From positions 1 to 64,000 of the IMG/VR virus record IMGVR_UViG_3300028733_000003: a stretch of 64,000 bases of DNA. One strand, 5' to 3'. Shown in pieces: positions 44,244 to 53,793 of this stretch; position 1 is the stretch's first letter; every line of letters starts with the position of its first letter. The notes under the pieces are model-generated. The model had not been told where the DNA came from. It was given only the letters and a program-made list of their open reading frames with translations, and ran no database searches. The position numbers and the translations under genes are program-made. Origin of the DNA: a virus.

Positions 44244-44930
44244 TCAAACTTCTGCGATAGATTGCAGATAGCTGATCATCGTGTCGCTTTTCTCTTTCAC
44301 GATGTCGGCAATATTGCGCTCGTCCAGCAAGAGATCCAGCGCATTCATTCCCTTGCCGCCGACGGCCTCAACAAAGGCCTTGATGCGAGGATCATCGTAC
44401 TCGATGCTGATCTCGCGATCATTGGCGCAGAGCACACGAACCTTACCCAGCACCGTGCTGTACTCGATGGCTTTCAGACCATCGTCAGCAATCAGTGATG
44501 ATGCCGAGCTATCCCAGTTGCTAAAGTACTTGGCGTAGACTCGATTGAATTTCGCCAGCAGCGGATGCTCTTCTTGCAGACATCCAGAGACTTTGTGCAG
44601 GATGCCCAGGATCTTGTTCAGATCCGGTTTGGGATTTTTGAATTCCTTCTCCAGATCCACAGCACTGAACTTGAGTTTCAGGAGGTTGGGGAGTTCTCGC
44701 GCAAAGACGAAGACACTGACGTGCATCCCCTTATTGTTTTCATTAACCTCCAATACCATGTATCCACGATATTCACCATATCCGGATACGTAAAGCATCG
44801 GCTTTCCGCCGGGACGATTTCCGATATAGAGACCCGGTTTCGGACGATTGTCCAGAGTGACCGGAGATGCAATCGGCAACACTTCCGGTATATCGCACAG
44901 TTGTTCAAACACCTTTTCACCAGGTGACAT
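44244..44930 (-). CDS. Hypothetical protein, 228 aa
   Basis: ATG at 44930 follows GGAG; its start overlaps the stop of the zinc-finger gene upstream. Beta-rich N-terminal half (KPMLYVSGYGEYRGYMVLEV) and helical C-terminal half. Translationally coupled with the zinc-finger gene, so they may work together. No known family. Confidence 0.7.
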   Translation of the reverse strand: MSPGEKVFEQLCDIPEVLPIASPVTLDNRPKPGLYIGNRPGGKPMLYVSGYGEYRGYMVLEVNENNKGMHVSVFVFARELPNLLKLKFSAVDLEKEFKNPKPDLNKILGILHKVSGCLQEEHPLLAKFNRVYAKYFSNWDSSASSLIADDGLKAIEYSTVLGKVRVLCANDREISIEYDDPRIKAFVEAVGGKGMNALDLLLDERNIADIVKEKSDTMISYLQSIAEV

Positions 44931-44931
44931 C

Positions 44932-45276
44932 TTAGTCTCCAATGAAATCCTGGAACATGCGCTTGGCACATTCCGGACACAGCATATAGACAGGTCCACA
45001 AGATCCTTCAGCGGGATCGCGAGCGGGCTTAACATGCTTCTTTTCAGCACCACAGTGCTCGCACTCCCCCAGATCCTCAGAGTGGTCCTTTCTCCACTGC
45101 TGCCGATCCGCATAACACTCATCGCACAGATCTTCGACCTCGGACCCAAACGAATCCGTCTCACCAACCACACGACGCGTCGCAGGACGGCCTTCGTGAT
45201 TGTCGCACATCATCCCGGCAGGCACTGCGATGACGCTACCAGGAAGGTTACTGCTTGGTCCGATTGCACCGGCCAT
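44932..45276 (-). CDS. Zinc-ribbon/zinc-finger protein
   Basis: 114 aa, ATG at 45276 after GGAGG. Cysteine pairs at CDECYADRQQW, CEHCGAEKK and CPECAKRMF, plus a leading CDNHEGRP, make several C-x-x-C knuckles that could bind two zinc ions. Likely an RNA- or protein-interaction module; a regulator of host or phage transcription is possible. Coupled to the 228-aa gene downstream. Confidence 0.8.
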   Translation of the reverse strand: MAGAIGPSSNLPGSVIAVPAGMMCDNHEGRPATRRVVGETDSFGSEVEDLCDECYADRQQWRKDHSEDLGECEHCGAEKKHVKPARDPAEGSCGPVYMLCPECAKRMFQDFIGD

Positions 45277-45342
45277 AATTACCTCCATTGAAACAAAATG
45301 ATAGAACTACCTCCTACTGGTTATATGTCGCTGAGATTTGTT

Positions 45343-46209
45343 TCAGCACAGCACGCTTGAGGCATTCTTTACAAATGTGAGACTGGGTTCGAATGCCTCC
45401 TTGGCAGCGATAAAGAGATCATTCATGTAACTCTGATTCACCTGACAGCAGTTGTTTACCAAGTGGGTCAGAAATCCCGCTGTCAAAGATTCACCGATAG
45501 GATACTTCAGATACTCCATCACATCGGCAGTAGCAAACGCCGGATCAGCAGGTATGCCGACTTCAATTTCACGAGGACTGAGCACTTTCACAACAGGCAA
45601 AGAAGTATCGCCAGTCAGACGAAACACAGCTGAGCACTGGTCTTTGTCGATAGAAATTGTGGCATAGAACGTCATCTCAGCAGCATTGTAAGAAATAGCT
45701 GCAACGTTACCACCATTCATACGTTGTAGGGTGTTCCATGCATACGTCCACCAGCACACACCCGGAACAGTTTTCTTCCTGAGTGTGGTAGGGATGTTGG
45801 GAAAGATGATGGGTTTCACATCCCAGAAACCGGCATTGTCCCAACCCAGTTGTTCGACCAGATCTTCACAGATGCTGTGAAGAGTGACACGCTTCGCACT
45901 GGTGAGGATCGGTCGTTTATTCTTGACGACACCAAAATTGATTGCTTCGCGCGCCAGGAGGGTATCGAACAATTGCTGTGCATGTGCTACTGCGCACTTA
46001 TCGCACCTCATCAATTCAGCATTAAGGAAGATGAGGATTTCGGCAGCATAGTTCCTGTTTTTGGAAACAGTGCTGTTGATGGTGAACCAGCAATGCCTAT
46101 CCACCTTCTTGGAGGCCGCCATCTTCGTGAATTCGATATGCACCTTCACCTTGTCACCGTTGGCACAGGTGAAGATCTTGTTTGAGGTACGTTTGATTCC
46201 AGACTTCAT
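45343..46209 (-). CDS. Hypothetical protein, 288 aa
   Basis: ATG at 46209 follows GGAG. Alpha/beta protein with no recognised domain; contains paired cysteines (RCDKCAVAHAQQLFDT and NNCCQVNQ) that are not in a clear metal-binding arrangement. Located in the accessory region. Confidence 0.7.
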   Translation of the reverse strand: MKSGIKRTSNKIFTCANGDKVKVHIEFTKMAASKKVDRHCWFTINSTVSKNRNYAAEILIFLNAELMRCDKCAVAHAQQLFDTLLAREAINFGVVKNKRPILTSAKRVTLHSICEDLVEQLGWDNAGFWDVKPIIFPNIPTTLRKKTVPGVCWWTYAWNTLQRMNGGNVAAISYNAAEMTFYATISIDKDQCSAVFRLTGDTSLPVVKVLSPREIEVGIPADPAFATADVMEYLKYPIGESLTAGFLTHLVNNCCQVNQSYMNDLFIAAKEAFEPSLTFVKNASSVLC

Positions 46210-46245
46210 TCTTCTTTCTCCAGAGCAGTCAGAGACACACAGCGA

Positions 46246-46416
46246 TCATCTCGCATGAACAAAATCGAAGTAAACGTGTTCATCAACGGGTTCAAGATAG
46301 ACCACTTCTCCCATCTTGAACACACCTTGGAACATACATCCCCGCCCCGGACAATCCCTCATATCAAGGACGCCAGTGAGGACCGGGGTCGGTAACTCAG
46401 AATCTTGTTTATCCAT
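46246..46416 (-). CDS. Small protein, 56 aa
   Basis: ATG 46416 to TGA 46246, preceded by GGAG at ideal distance. Sequence begins MDKQDSELPTPVLTGVLD and has RDCPGRGCMF, a tight C-x-x-x-x-C pair. Too short for a family call. It fills the gap between two clearly coding genes. Confidence 0.7.
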   Translation of the reverse strand: MDKQDSELPTPVLTGVLDMRDCPGRGCMFQGVFKMGEVVYLEPVDEHVYFDFVHAR

Positions 46417-46442
46417 AAATCTCTCCAGCTAGTTAAAAAAGA

Positions 46443-46706
46443 CTAGTCGACAAGATGAATTGAACCACCCAGATCGGCCTGAATGCCCTTGAGAATCTTC
46501 GTACTGTCGTCGAACACATTTTCGGCAAGACCGTCGACGTTCTCGTAGACCGACAGAATGCAGTCGAGACGATGGATCTGAGGAACCAACTGCGCAGTGG
46601 CTTTCTCAGCAACATCGATGTTGAAGTGGTGTTGCACACGTTCGAGGCCTGCTTCAATTGTTGCAATACGAGCTTTGATTTGTTCAATCAACTTTCCAGT
46701 TTCCAT
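46443..46706 (-). CDS. Small coiled-coil protein, 87 aa
   Basis: ATG 46706 with TAGGAG upstream. Entirely helical with heptad-like hydrophobic spacing (LIEQIKARIATIEAGLERVQ). Probably an oligomerisation partner; function unknown. Follows the winged-helix gene at 46763 across a strong hairpin. Confidence 0.75.
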   Translation of the reverse strand: METGKLIEQIKARIATIEAGLERVQHHFNIDVAEKATAQLVPQIHRLDCILSVYENVDGLAENVFDDSTKILKGIQADLGGSIHLVD

Positions 46707-46720
46707 GAATTACTCCTAAT

Positions 46721-46753
46721 CACACCACAGCCCTATTGTGGGACTGTGGTGTG
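46721..46753 (-). terminator. Hairpin after winged-helix gene
   Basis: 10-bp perfect stem CACACCACAG with a loop extended by a CCC/GGG pairing, ten bases past the stop at 46763. Confidence 0.7.
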
Positions 46754-46762
46754 GGTAGTGGG

Positions 46763-48556
46763 TTATTGTTCTTTCAGGTATGCACGGATAGCAGTGAGCA
46801 TGCCACTGTAGCCACCCGGCACGTTTATCATACGAAGATTTTGAAACTTGGATGCCATTTCCGTGATCTGATGACTGGTATGCGCTGTGTGAATGAAGAC
46901 GGCATCAGCTTCCTTGATCAGACCGTTGAAGGTATTGGCACCATCGAACGAGCTCCAGCAAACCACATTCAGCTCTTTTGCAAATGCCTGAACAACACGA
47001 GCTGACTGGATAGGCTTCAGACCAGCCACCACGACCTTAGGCAGGCGTTTACGGGCCTGAGCTTTGGTAGTGGTAGGAATGTGCTCCTCGGTAGCAACAA
47101 CGCCACCAGTGGGCTGCAAACCAGTGTTGTGGATGAGATTACTGGTTGTTGCACTGTCGATCGTGGCAGCCGTAATGCTGAGCACGAACTTACCCATTTC
47201 CTTCAACGAATCATTCAGCTCTTTTTCTTTAGCTTTGAGTCTTGTCTCCATGGCAGACAGATTGTCAACAGCCTTTTGTGCCGTCTCGATGATCTTGGAA
47301 TTCTCGATTGACCTGGCAGTCCTTTCTTCTGCCAAAAGCTTCAGAGCGTGTTCAGACAGATTGCAAGCCGAGGTAGCAGCAGTGAGTAGATTGGTAACTG
47401 AGCCAAGAAACTCAGCGAGGCCATCGCTCATAGCGCTCATGGAGACATTCGGTTCAGGTTTGCTTGTCGCTGACGCAGGTTCATAGCTATTGAAGACATC
47501 TTTGCGGTTTTGTTCCCTGTACACATCCGAGTACTGATTGGAATACTTCCAGCCAGCATCGGTAATGCGGACATACCCTGCAAAATGCCCATATGCCAGG
47601 CAGACATTTCCATCCCGACCAGGAACGACGATGCTATTGATCGATTCATTGTTTTTGCAGACCAGAGAACCGATCTCTTTGAGATAACACTGGAGCGGTG
47701 TGCCAAACTCATTTCCGAAAGCATTGATTTTCAAGAGCAACTCGTAAACGTCGCGATAAAACACATCGACGCCAGAGTCGTTGTTCTTTTCTTCGCTAGG
47801 TCCGATAGGAACAGGAGGCTTCCTCCAATTGAAATACTCATCGGATTGAGCCCCAGCAGCAAGAGACTGGGGGGTGATCAGACTATCCTGGTAGTCCTGG
47901 TGGGCGAACTTCAGTTCATCAAAAACCACAGTGCCGTGGTTTTCTTCGAAAGCACTGAGGAACTTCATGCCTTCATCACTGACACTGACGACATAGTCCC
48001 CATCTTCTTGGAAGTCACTGATGTGAACCAGTGTGTCACCATTAGCAATGATGCCGAAGAGATAATTCATCAGATCGGTAGCTGGTGGTGAGAATAGATT
48101 ACGAGCACTACCCTCAATGCATTTCAGAAGCTCGGAATTCCTGAGCTCGTATTTGGGAAGCGACCTGTGAGACGCCCAATCGATAAACTTGATGATGGAA
48201 CAGGCCCGATAAATATTGAGTTCTTCTTTTGCCATATCGATCGGACGCATCTCGTATTCATAGGTCTGGATCTCGGGAGTGACGACATTCCCATTTTCCT
48301 GCTCATGCTTCTTGAGTCGGGTTAGGCCGTATTCCGTGATAGCGTACTCATTAACATTCAGGAATGACAAGCTACCCGATTCATTCTTGACGGTCTTGCT
48401 AACTACGACGTCTTTGCCTTTGCATCCCATTGTGGAGAGGGCAGCAGCCATAGAGCGGCTACCACTCACCTCAACCATCTTGGCGTAGGTCATAGGACCA
48501 TACGAGAGAAACTTCAGGATCTGCATTGAGGCAGGAGTGGCTTTTGCATTATTCAT
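46763..48556 (-). CDS. Tandem winged-helix protein with DUF2325-like C-terminus, 597 aa
   Basis: ATG 48556 with AAAGGA. N-terminal winged-helix module (ASMQILKFLSYGPMTYAKMVEVSGS...YAITEYGLTRLKKHEQE), at least two more HTH-like modules, then a coiled coil near residue 430-460 (IETAQKAVDNLSAMETRLKA). The last 100 residues (KVVVAGLKPIQSARVVQAFA to KEADAVFIHTAHTSHQITEM) resemble DUF2325, a Rossmann-like domain with the T-x-H-x-S-H pattern. Probably a DNA-binding regulator or nucleoid-acting protein. Related in layout to the genes at 49542 and 52891. Confidence 0.7.
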   Translation of the reverse strand: MNNAKATPASMQILKFLSYGPMTYAKMVEVSGSRSMAAALSTMGCKGKDVVVSKTVKNESGSLSFLNVNEYAITEYGLTRLKKHEQENGNVVTPEIQTYEYEMRPIDMAKEELNIYRACSIIKFIDWASHRSLPKYELRNSELLKCIEGSARNLFSPPATDLMNYLFGIIANGDTLVHISDFQEDGDYVVSVSDEGMKFLSAFEENHGTVVFDELKFAHQDYQDSLITPQSLAAGAQSDEYFNWRKPPVPIGPSEEKNNDSGVDVFYRDVYELLLKINAFGNEFGTPLQCYLKEIGSLVCKNNESINSIVVPGRDGNVCLAYGHFAGYVRITDAGWKYSNQYSDVYREQNRKDVFNSYEPASATSKPEPNVSMSAMSDGLAEFLGSVTNLLTAATSACNLSEHALKLLAEERTARSIENSKIIETAQKAVDNLSAMETRLKAKEKELNDSLKEMGKFVLSITAATIDSATTSNLIHNTGLQPTGGVVATEEHIPTTTKAQARKRLPKVVVAGLKPIQSARVVQAFAKELNVVCWSSFDGANTFNGLIKEADAVFIHTAHTSHQITEMASKFQNLRMINVPGGYSGMLTAIRAYLKEQ

Positions 48557-48593
48557 GGTTTCGTTCCTTTCATTCTTGGATTTGGTGGGATAA

Positions 48594-49064
48594 TTACCAA
48601 CGGGCTGGAGCGCGCTCGGTGGAGCAAGCTAAAGCACCATTGCTTATGGAGAAAGTCTTTTTGGGTAGTTTATCGAGGTCAAACTCCGTATACCCAATCA
48701 CATCGCCCTCAGATACCGTCATGTACGGCAATAACCATGTCAAGAACTTGACATATTCATCATCGTACTCCTTGATACTGCCCGAGCCAATGAGACGGTA
48801 CTCATCCCCCTCCTGGATAAATTGGTTCTTACACGTCGATGGTAGGTAGACGCAGGAACAACTCAACACTGACGACCATCGATCACATTTGAAAAAGGGA
48901 TCATCGAGAACCTGCAAGATCCGGAACTGGTCGAGAAAAATGATCTCAGCCAGTGCATTACTTATCTCACCATCCGATGTCAGGAATGTCAATATCTCCC
49001 GAACATCTACGGGAGTATCGGATTTGAGTTTGACATTGAGTGTCAAACGAGTATAATCTCCCAT
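48594..49064 (-). CDS. Hypothetical protein, 156 aa
   Basis: ATG 49064 preceded by GAGG. Opens with MGDYTRLTLNVKLKSDTPVD, a strand-rich motif seen in several phage hypothetical proteins, followed by a Cys pair (CSCVYLPSTC). No function known to me. Confidence 0.75.
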   Translation of the reverse strand: MGDYTRLTLNVKLKSDTPVDVREILTFLTSDGEISNALAEIIFLDQFRILQVLDDPFFKCDRWSSVLSCSCVYLPSTCKNQFIQEGDEYRLIGSGSIKEYDDEYVKFLTWLLPYMTVSEGDVIGYTEFDLDKLPKKTFSISNGALACSTERAPARW

Positions 49065-49114
49065 CACCAACCTCTTTTCAATACAGTTTGTCCAGATGAA
49101 ATTATTGCAAGTTG

Positions 49115-49453
49115 TTAGTTCGTGACCCTGACAAAGTTTCTTGTGCTGATGGAGAAAATAGCATCTCTGCTATTAAAATTGTCTTCTAGGAACCTAAAAC
49201 CATCCCTGGTGATGGTGTAATTGCCCTCATGATCCTCTTCCAGATACGCCCTCATTTCAGGTATGGCGTTGAGCATATCTTTCGTAGAACTGAGCTTGAA
49301 TGTCTTGGTATTCACAAACCCTGAAATAGGTGCTTCAGCAGCCATGTACAAATGCATCAGCGGAACATGAGCACCAAAGTAGTCCCCGATGGAGCTAGCC
49401 CGGCGCTTGAGGAAGGCATCAGTGATGTGGACAGCTTTGTTAATCTTGGTCAT
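49115..49453 (-). CDS. Small winged-helix-like protein, 112 aa
   Basis: ATG 49453, GGAG upstream. Pattern helix-helix (FLKRRASSIGDYFGAHVPLM) and wing-like YTITRDGFRFLEDNF matches the winged-helix modules of the large neighbours, in a stand-alone version. Likely a DNA-binding or dimerisation module. Confidence 0.65.
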   Translation of the reverse strand: MTKINKAVHITDAFLKRRASSIGDYFGAHVPLMHLYMAAEAPISGFVNTKTFKLSSTKDMLNAIPEMRAYLEEDHEGNYTITRDGFRFLEDNFNSRDAIFSISTRNFVRVTN

Positions 49454-49494
49454 CTTTTTCTCCGTTGATGATGTAAAACACAATTACAAGCTCA

Positions 49495-49532
49495 CCCATA
49501 CACACAGGCAATCTAGTCTGTGTGTATGGGTA
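49495..49532 (-). terminator. Hairpin after 647-aa gene
   Basis: 14-bp perfect stem (ACCCATACACACAG), ten bases past the stop at 49542. Confidence 0.75.
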
Positions 49533-49541
49533 TGTGACCGT

Positions 49542-51485
49542 TTATTCGAACGGCCTGACAGCATTGATGTTGTTGAAATCGATCTTCTTGATGACGTCCT
49601 TGCAGAGCCTCAGAGTTTCCTTCCCGATCGGCGTGAGCACACACGTGCGTTTTCCGTCAACATCGGTAGTGCCGACAATGCATTCACTGAGTTCTTCAGC
49701 CAGACTTTTTACCGAAATGAAGGTCTGAGTTTGGATATAGACGAACCCAATGGCATCGGGCGCCTTCGACAGGATCTTGAGCATGACGATGGCTGGATCA
49801 CTCAGGCTCAGATTGATGGCCTTACCGACATATGCCGTTCCGCCACTGATGAGAGTATCGAGCTTGCTCTGAAGATCACTGATGGTCTGCTGAAATTTTG
49901 CCACTTCATGCTCAGCGGTGTGTCTTGCTTGAGCCAGTGCTTCCCCAAGAGAAAAGATCTTGGCTTCTGCGATCTCCAGATTGGATTTGAGGTTATCCAC
50001 AGTGTTTTCAATATTCCGAAAACGGTCAAGAACCGACTTCGATTCCCTAACCAGATCGAGATGTTTTCTGGGCAAGAAACGATTGGCAAAGGCACTGCTG
50101 GAAATCTCCCCCTTCGGAAAGAAATTACCCATCAACTTTTCGATTGTTTTCACAGCCTCCTCTGCATCCCGCCGACACATCTCTTCGGTCTCATGAATCA
50201 GATCATCCAGATCAATTTTATTGGTGTCTGCCGGTGTGTTGTGACAGTCATCTTGCTTTTCTTCACTCACGACTTCGCGCACAGCGGCGGGTATGGTTGC
50301 AGAAAATATGTTGATGGCACCAAGGTACGATAACTTCATCGCAGCCTCCGTACCACTGGATGTAAGTTTAAACTGATTATTTTTGCTCTCAACGCAAGCA
50401 AGGTGGTTTTTCAGCATGAAAGACATTGCTTCAACCGTAGTGCCGTCATTGGAATCCGGATCAAGCTTTTTTGCGACCTTTCGAAGCTGTGGTGAAGTCA
50501 GAACGTAATCACCAATAAGAACTGCCAACACCGTTTTCCATTCGGGTGTGCGCATAAGTCGATCATCAATAGATGCTTTGAACTTGTTCACTGTAGTTTC
50601 TTCTTCAGGGCTTTTGGGTTTCTCGACAGATGGGGCTTCGTCGATGGTCTGCTGTAGAGCTTCATCGAGAGCTTTTTGCTGAACTTCAGTCATGTCCTTT
50701 CCCTTAGCTATTACGCGCTGGAGATCTTCCACATCATCGATGAAGCCGGCGAGTTGTCTGTTATGGATGAAAACCTGGATCTCATTGCGGATAACATTCA
50801 TGATTTCTGTGTAGCTGCTATCCTTATCAAAATGCGTTTCTGCAAGCAATGCGTGCCCTCGTTCGGTGAGCTCATAAACATCGCTCTCTTCTTGCTTCCG
50901 AAGGCGGCGACGACTCAAGCTAGACAGAAACAAGAGATTGTCAGCTACCTCGCCAAAAATAACAGCCATGCCGGCATTACTGAAAATACTGACGAGCAGC
51001 CTGCATGATGCAGGACAGATACTGAGAATGCTCAATATCAAATAGTCCAACTTCACAGGACCGTGGTTTTCCATGGTTTTTCTTACTTCATTGTGGAACC
51101 AGTTATTAAACTTGACATCGCTCACCACCTTGAGTTGGTCCAGACGAGCGATGCCCTTATCTGTAATCCGAACCATCCGCTGACGCTTCCAGGTTACTGG
51201 GCACCCTGTGTGCAGCTGCACGAGAGCAAAGGAATTGAAGTGATCCCGCTCAGTATCAATGAACTTTCCTGCCAGCAACATGCCCAGCTCCAACTCAAGA
51301 TCGACACCCTCAAGCCTGAGCTTGGAGAGCAGTCGTTCAATCTGAAAGTCGTACATTGCTGTGTGACGAACAATATACAGGATATTGATACCAGCATCCA
51401 TGATAGTACCCATCACTTGGGCGTTATTGGGTGCCTGTTCTTTGGACAGGTCGTCATTCTGGGACTTCTTATTTTTTTCGGTCAT
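49542..51485 (-). CDS. Large tandem winged-helix protein, 647 aa
   Basis: Several repeated winged-helix-like modules separated by helical linkers: DFQIERLLSKLRLEG.., PVKLDYLILSILSICPASC...YELTERGHALLAE, MRTPEWKTVLAVLIGDYVLTSPQLRKV, and VMLKILSKAPDAIG...TPIGKETLRLC. A coiled coil lies near residues 505-550 (VDNLKSNLEIAEAKIFSLGE). ATG 51485 after GGAA. I infer a DNA-binding, possibly chromosome-like organiser. Similar but shorter relatives lie at 46763, 49115 and 52891. Confidence 0.7.
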   Translation of the reverse strand: MTEKNKKSQNDDLSKEQAPNNAQVMGTIMDAGINILYIVRHTAMYDFQIERLLSKLRLEGVDLELELGMLLAGKFIDTERDHFNSFALVQLHTGCPVTWKRQRMVRITDKGIARLDQLKVVSDVKFNNWFHNEVRKTMENHGPVKLDYLILSILSICPASCRLLVSIFSNAGMAVIFGEVADNLLFLSSLSRRRLRKQEESDVYELTERGHALLAETHFDKDSSYTEIMNVIRNEIQVFIHNRQLAGFIDDVEDLQRVIAKGKDMTEVQQKALDEALQQTIDEAPSVEKPKSPEEETTVNKFKASIDDRLMRTPEWKTVLAVLIGDYVLTSPQLRKVAKKLDPDSNDGTTVEAMSFMLKNHLACVESKNNQFKLTSSGTEAAMKLSYLGAINIFSATIPAAVREVVSEEKQDDCHNTPADTNKIDLDDLIHETEEMCRRDAEEAVKTIEKLMGNFFPKGEISSSAFANRFLPRKHLDLVRESKSVLDRFRNIENTVDNLKSNLEIAEAKIFSLGEALAQARHTAEHEVAKFQQTISDLQSKLDTLISGGTAYVGKAINLSLSDPAIVMLKILSKAPDAIGFVYIQTQTFISVKSLAEELSECIVGTTDVDGKRTCVLTPIGKETLRLCKDVIKKIDFNNINAVRPFE

Positions 51486-51488
51486 TTC

Positions 51489-52058
51489 TCAGTTCCTTTT
51501 CCAGTTCTTGCGCTCGTGTTGCATTTGTTCGTTTTGAATGTAGGCTTCTTTACGCAGGGCCTCAAACACATCAGACATACTCCTATCCAAGTTTGATAGG
51601 ATGTTAGTAATACCGAGACTGAATGATGTATTCTTCAGAAGCCTCGCCACATGCTTATCGAATGTCATCGGTTCCAGGTATTTCTCCTTTCCATAGATCC
51701 AGATGAACGGCAGATATTCCTCATACCCAAATTCAGGTAGTGAACCCAATACACACATCTTGGTGCTGTACAGTGGTGCATACTGGCCATGCAAAACATC
51801 ACCGCTGTGCCTTGGCAGCTTAGCTACCACATCATGCTCGAAGTACGCCACCCAATGATCTATAGCCCATGCAGGCGGTACATACCCGTAATTGCCGAAT
51901 ATGTCAGACCAGACGTACTTGTAGAACTGATGCAGCGTGCTTGACTCATTCACTGTGGTAATGTAATCGTGAATACCAATCAAGGCATCGCAATCAAGAA
52001 AAGATCGGACGCTAAAACTAGCTGTGAGATCGAATTGACCGAGATATCCATTTTCCAT
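51489..52058 (-). CDS. Hypothetical protein, 189 aa
   Basis: Mixed fold, many aromatic residues, no recognised domain. Three-base gap before the 647-aa gene start, so the two are coupled. The ATG at 52058 has no clear Shine-Dalgarno site. Ends with a basic arginine/lysine tail (MQHERKNWKRN). Confidence 0.65.
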   Translation of the reverse strand: MENGYLGQFDLTASFSVRSFLDCDALIGIHDYITTVNESSTLHQFYKYVWSDIFGNYGYVPPAWAIDHWVAYFEHDVVAKLPRHSGDVLHGQYAPLYSTKMCVLGSLPEFGYEEYLPFIWIYGKEKYLEPMTFDKHVARLLKNTSFSLGITNILSNLDRSMSDVFEALRKEAYIQNEQMQHERKNWKRN

Positions 52059-52145
52059 TTGACGTAATTACCCCCATTAGAAAAGAGTTACATACCCTCA
52101 CCTAATGGTAATGTATGTTTGAATATTTTCAGAACACGGCAAATA

Positions 52146-52165
52146 GCCAGCCATACATGGCTGGC
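52146..52165 (-). terminator. Hairpin terminator
   Basis: 8-bp GC-rich stem GCCAGCCA/TGGCTGGC with loop TACA, 17 bases past the stop at 52182. Confidence 0.65.
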
Positions 52166-52181
52166 CTTTGTGTACCCGCGA

Positions 52182-52571
52182 TTACTTCCATGCCTTGATG
52201 TAGATAGTGGGCTCTTGCTTTTCCATTGCTATCGCAACAGAATGTGAGAACCACTCATACATGGCGATGTGTTCGGGATTGATAGGAACCTTACCCTTTA
52301 GAAGGGATTCCTTGATCAAGCCAGTGATGGGAAGATACACATAAGTATCCTCATGAGTGAGGAGTCCTTTTGCCAGATGACCATCAATAAGGGTGGAAAA
52401 ATCCGCCATTTTGCAATCCATCAGGAATGCGCGCCATTGCTCATAATCAGCGAACGCCCGCTCACCAGAGTCTGTCCCGTGATCCCTGTCGAAATAAACA
52501 GGTGCTACTTGGCAATATACGCTATCAGGAACACGAACATCTCTGCTACCAATTACCACCCTGATTTTCAT
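52182..52571 (-). CDS. Hypothetical protein, 129 aa
   Basis: ATG 52571 with AGAGGA upstream; longer starts overlap the neighbour and lack a site. Compact alpha/beta protein, no known domain. Coupled with the 92-aa gene upstream (12-base gap). Confidence 0.65.
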   Translation of the reverse strand: MKIRVVIGSRDVRVPDSVYCQVAPVYFDRDHGTDSGERAFADYEQWRAFLMDCKMADFSTLIDGHLAKGLLTHEDTYVYLPITGLIKESLLKGKVPINPEHIAMYEWFSHSVAIAMEKQEPTIYIKAWK

Positions 52572-52582
52572 GATGATTTCCT

Positions 52583-52861
52583 CTACACTTTTGCAGTAGT
52601 TGTATCGTAATGCTGGTTGATGAGCCTCTCTGTCACAGTGCAGATGACAGAGACAGCGTTCATTATCGTTCGATTGGTTGGGTGTAGTGGATGAAGCATG
52701 CACACCAACAAATACTTGTTTGAACTGATGAGTGAATCAGTGATGGCAGGAGCCAGCAAGTGACTGAAGCTGAGTATGTATTTTGCCTGTCTTCTCAGCT
52801 CAATGATCTCCAACTCCCTTTGAATCACTATCAAACACCACTTCCAGAAACCCGCACTCAT
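52583..52861 (-). CDS. Hypothetical protein, 92 aa
   Basis: ATG 52861 with AAGGA upstream. Hydrophobic helical sequence (WKWCLIVIQRELEIIELRRQ) without a clear membrane span. Unknown function; same short operon as its neighbours. Confidence 0.6.
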   Translation of the reverse strand: MSAGFWKWCLIVIQRELEIIELRRQAKYILSFSHLLAPAITDSLISSNKYLLVCMLHPLHPTNRTIMNAVSVICTVTERLINQHYDTTTAKV

Positions 52862-52890
52862 TCAGTTATCCTTTCATGGCACTGACTGTC

Positions 52891-53793
52891 TTACATGTCT
52901 GCCAGCAGTTTGTTGGCTTCCTTGAATGCCGCCTCAAGGTTCTGCAAGTCCTCAATAGTGCTCTTGCCTTGAGATACCGTACTCACCAAGCCACCGATAT
53001 TCACCACCAGATCATTGAGTTTTTTCTGCTTTTCGATCAATGCCTGATGATTGGCTTGAAGTGCTTTGAGTCTGTACTCCATCCTTTTGAGGTTATCGAC
53101 GTTTGAAGGATTCGCTTCCACCATCTGCTGTACGACTCTATCAATATCCAGATTCGGATACTCCTTCATCAAACCAGTCACGGTACTGTCAAACCAACAC
53201 CCCACCGATACCTTGATATCATCCCGTGCACCCAATGATGCTCTGAAGAAAGTAATACCGCGGATATTGATCCCATCCACCAAGAAATTCTTCACATCTT
53301 TTACAGTCGAGAAGTACTCCTTGAATTCATCAAAGGTAAACAAGACCTCAGCAAAGGTATTCCCGTTGTAGTAACTGGTGGGATTGATACTCTCGTGGAC
53401 CTTGAGTGTGCGGCTATAAATCAGCACACACGACACCCCAATAGCTGTCCGTGCATCACAAAACTCCTGTCCGAATACCGTCACAGGTTTCCTGGAGTAG
53501 ATGCTCGATTGAAGAGCATCTACCATTTTCTTGATGGTGTCGTTCTTCAGCATATCGTCGAGCCATACCCGACCGTCCTCTGTGACCACATACATACGCT
53601 TAGCGCACGTACCAGAGCGCTTGTGTGCCTGGATCAACTCTCCTTTGCATAGGAACTTGTTTCTCAGTCCTGTCTGAAGAGTAGAGTCGGCATTGCCAAA
53701 CACTTCAACCAACGTTGATCTGGTGCATCCCTCATCTTTCATGTAGGCCAGCATGAGAGCCAGACGCTGAGCCACTATGTTAGTGATGGCCAT
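52891..53793 (-). CDS. Winged-helix protein with C-terminal coiled coil, 300 aa
   Basis: ATG 53793 with AAAGGA. N-terminal helix-turn-helix/winged-helix module (QRLALMLAYMKDEGCTRSTL ... YVVTEDGRVWLDDM), a beta-rich middle and a C-terminal coiled coil of about 70 residues (LKRMEYRLKALQANHQALIE and following). A smaller member of the multi-module family at 46763 and 49542. Probable regulator or DNA-bridging factor. Confidence 0.7.
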   Translation of the reverse strand: MAITNIVAQRLALMLAYMKDEGCTRSTLVEVFGNADSTLQTGLRNKFLCKGELIQAHKRSGTCAKRMYVVTEDGRVWLDDMLKNDTIKKMVDALQSSIYSRKPVTVFGQEFCDARTAIGVSCVLIYSRTLKVHESINPTSYYNGNTFAEVLFTFDEFKEYFSTVKDVKNFLVDGINIRGITFFRASLGARDDIKVSVGCWFDSTVTGLMKEYPNLDIDRVVQQMVEANPSNVDNLKRMEYRLKALQANHQALIEKQKKLNDLVVNIGGLVSTVSQGKSTIEDLQNLEAAFKEANKLLADM

